Below are positions 35,333-35,382 of a stretch of 35,382 nt of DNA, one piece after another. Below the pieces are notes generated by a model. That model made no database searches and was not told the DNA's origin. It saw only the letters and a program-made list of their open reading frames with translations. Where the stretch lies: contig NZ_VORR01000044.1 in the NCBI RefSeq assembly GCF_007997085.1, forward strand, positions 1 through 35,382, given 5' to 3'. The position numbers and the translations under genes are program-made. The first letter of the stretch is position 1. Every line of letters starts with the position of its first letter. The DNA comes from Polaribacter sp. IC066. GTDB lineage: Bacteria; Bacteroidota; Bacteroidia; Flavobacteriales; Flavobacteriaceae.

Positions 35333-35382
35333 AAGTTTCTAAATTTCAGTACCTTAAAAGTGTAATTCCAATACGCTAAAAA
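35323..35382 (-). CDS. C-terminal fragment of an ORF leaving the window
   Basis: The last 19 codons read YWNYTFKVLKFRNLKE before a TAA at 35323-35325. Too short to identify. Position beside a terminator and an abrupt homology break suggests a transposase C-terminus; this is inference. It must be extended beyond the window to be named. Confidence 0.4.
   Translation of the reverse strand, partial: FLAYWNYTFKVLKFRNLKE

Larger units (their letters stand above)
35257..35382 (-). mobile_element. Probable end of a second mobile element
   Basis: At 35256 the similarity between the two kinase genes breaks abruptly (paralogue GTTATTGATTAAAGC, here ATTATCCTCAAGTTTCGC). What follows is unrelated: a spacer, a bidirectional terminator hairpin, and the 3' end of a minus-strand reading frame that leaves the window. 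This arrangement is that of an IS end with its transposase pointing at the boundary. The family cannot be told from what is visible. Confidence 0.45.

Noticed and set aside
1..35382. All the frame breaks being sequencing errors
   Set aside because: Several breaks do fall in homopolymers, but about 14 kb of large housekeeping genes contain many long A and T runs with no break, and at least five lesions are nonsense substitutions. An error at a single site (15645-15650 or 13896-13902) remains possible.

Overview
The window is AT-rich DNA (roughly two thirds A+T) from a marine-type Flavobacteriia bacterium, most like Polaribacter or Tenacibaculum. Three things suggest this. The proteins are typical of the group (a cysteine synthase-CBS fusion, BshC, a TPR-LuxR regulator, GldN-free housekeeping genes, M14 peptidase, amidase lipoprotein). 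Several genes have the Bacteroidota -7 promoter box TAnnTTTG (best at 5328-5335, 11653-11660, 23190-23197, 29909-29916). The intergenic palindromes are of kinds I associate with Flavobacteriia. The assignment rests on protein and motif recognition only.

Layout. 1-973 has no gene but is full of repeats: an 81-bp direct repeat, two related gene-tail-plus-terminator relics and a MITE-like inverted-repeat element. 974-11604 is mostly housekeeping: cystathionine beta-synthase, a DUF418-type membrane protein, an FtsX/LolE-type permease divergent from a NamZ-like (DUF1343) muramidase, a lipoprotein broken by three frameshifts, a YkgJ cysteine-cluster protein, ArgS and dihydrolipoamide dehydrogenase. 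11723-16551 is an eroding operon, probably for a surface polysaccharide: a HEAT-repeat membrane protein (nonsense codon, 3' end lost), an IS3-family element with a broken transposase, a DUF4838 protein without its N-terminus, a DUF1573 lipoprotein with a frameshifted signal peptide, and an intact LysM protein. 16829-29890 is again ordinary: a small beta-barrel, two unknown membrane proteins, RlmF, a TPR-LuxR regulator abutting BshC, an M14 carboxypeptidase, a PP-loop ATPase, RimO and an amidase lipoprotein.

29917-35382 holds two tandem paralogous hybrid histidine kinases on the minus strand. The first (30431-33076) is a pseudogene with about ten separate lesions. Once its frames are joined it shows an N-terminal region resembling HNOBA (H-NOX-associated), then two PAS domains, HisKA, HATPase and a receiver. 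The second (33750-35195) has an intact kinase and receiver, but its sensor half is cut off at about 35256 by sequence that looks like the end of another mobile element running off the window.

The main theme is gene decay and repeat turnover between well-kept core genes. All large housekeeping frames (about 14 kb) are intact, while breaks cluster in accessory genes, so real decay is a better explanation than poor sequence. I did not find a convincing new multi-gene system. The most informative oddities are the GC-rich palindrome inserted just ahead of the IS3 frameshift site, the IS-flanking deletion that joined two unrelated genes, and the degenerate HNOBA-type kinase pair. No tRNA, rRNA or CRISPR array was seen.
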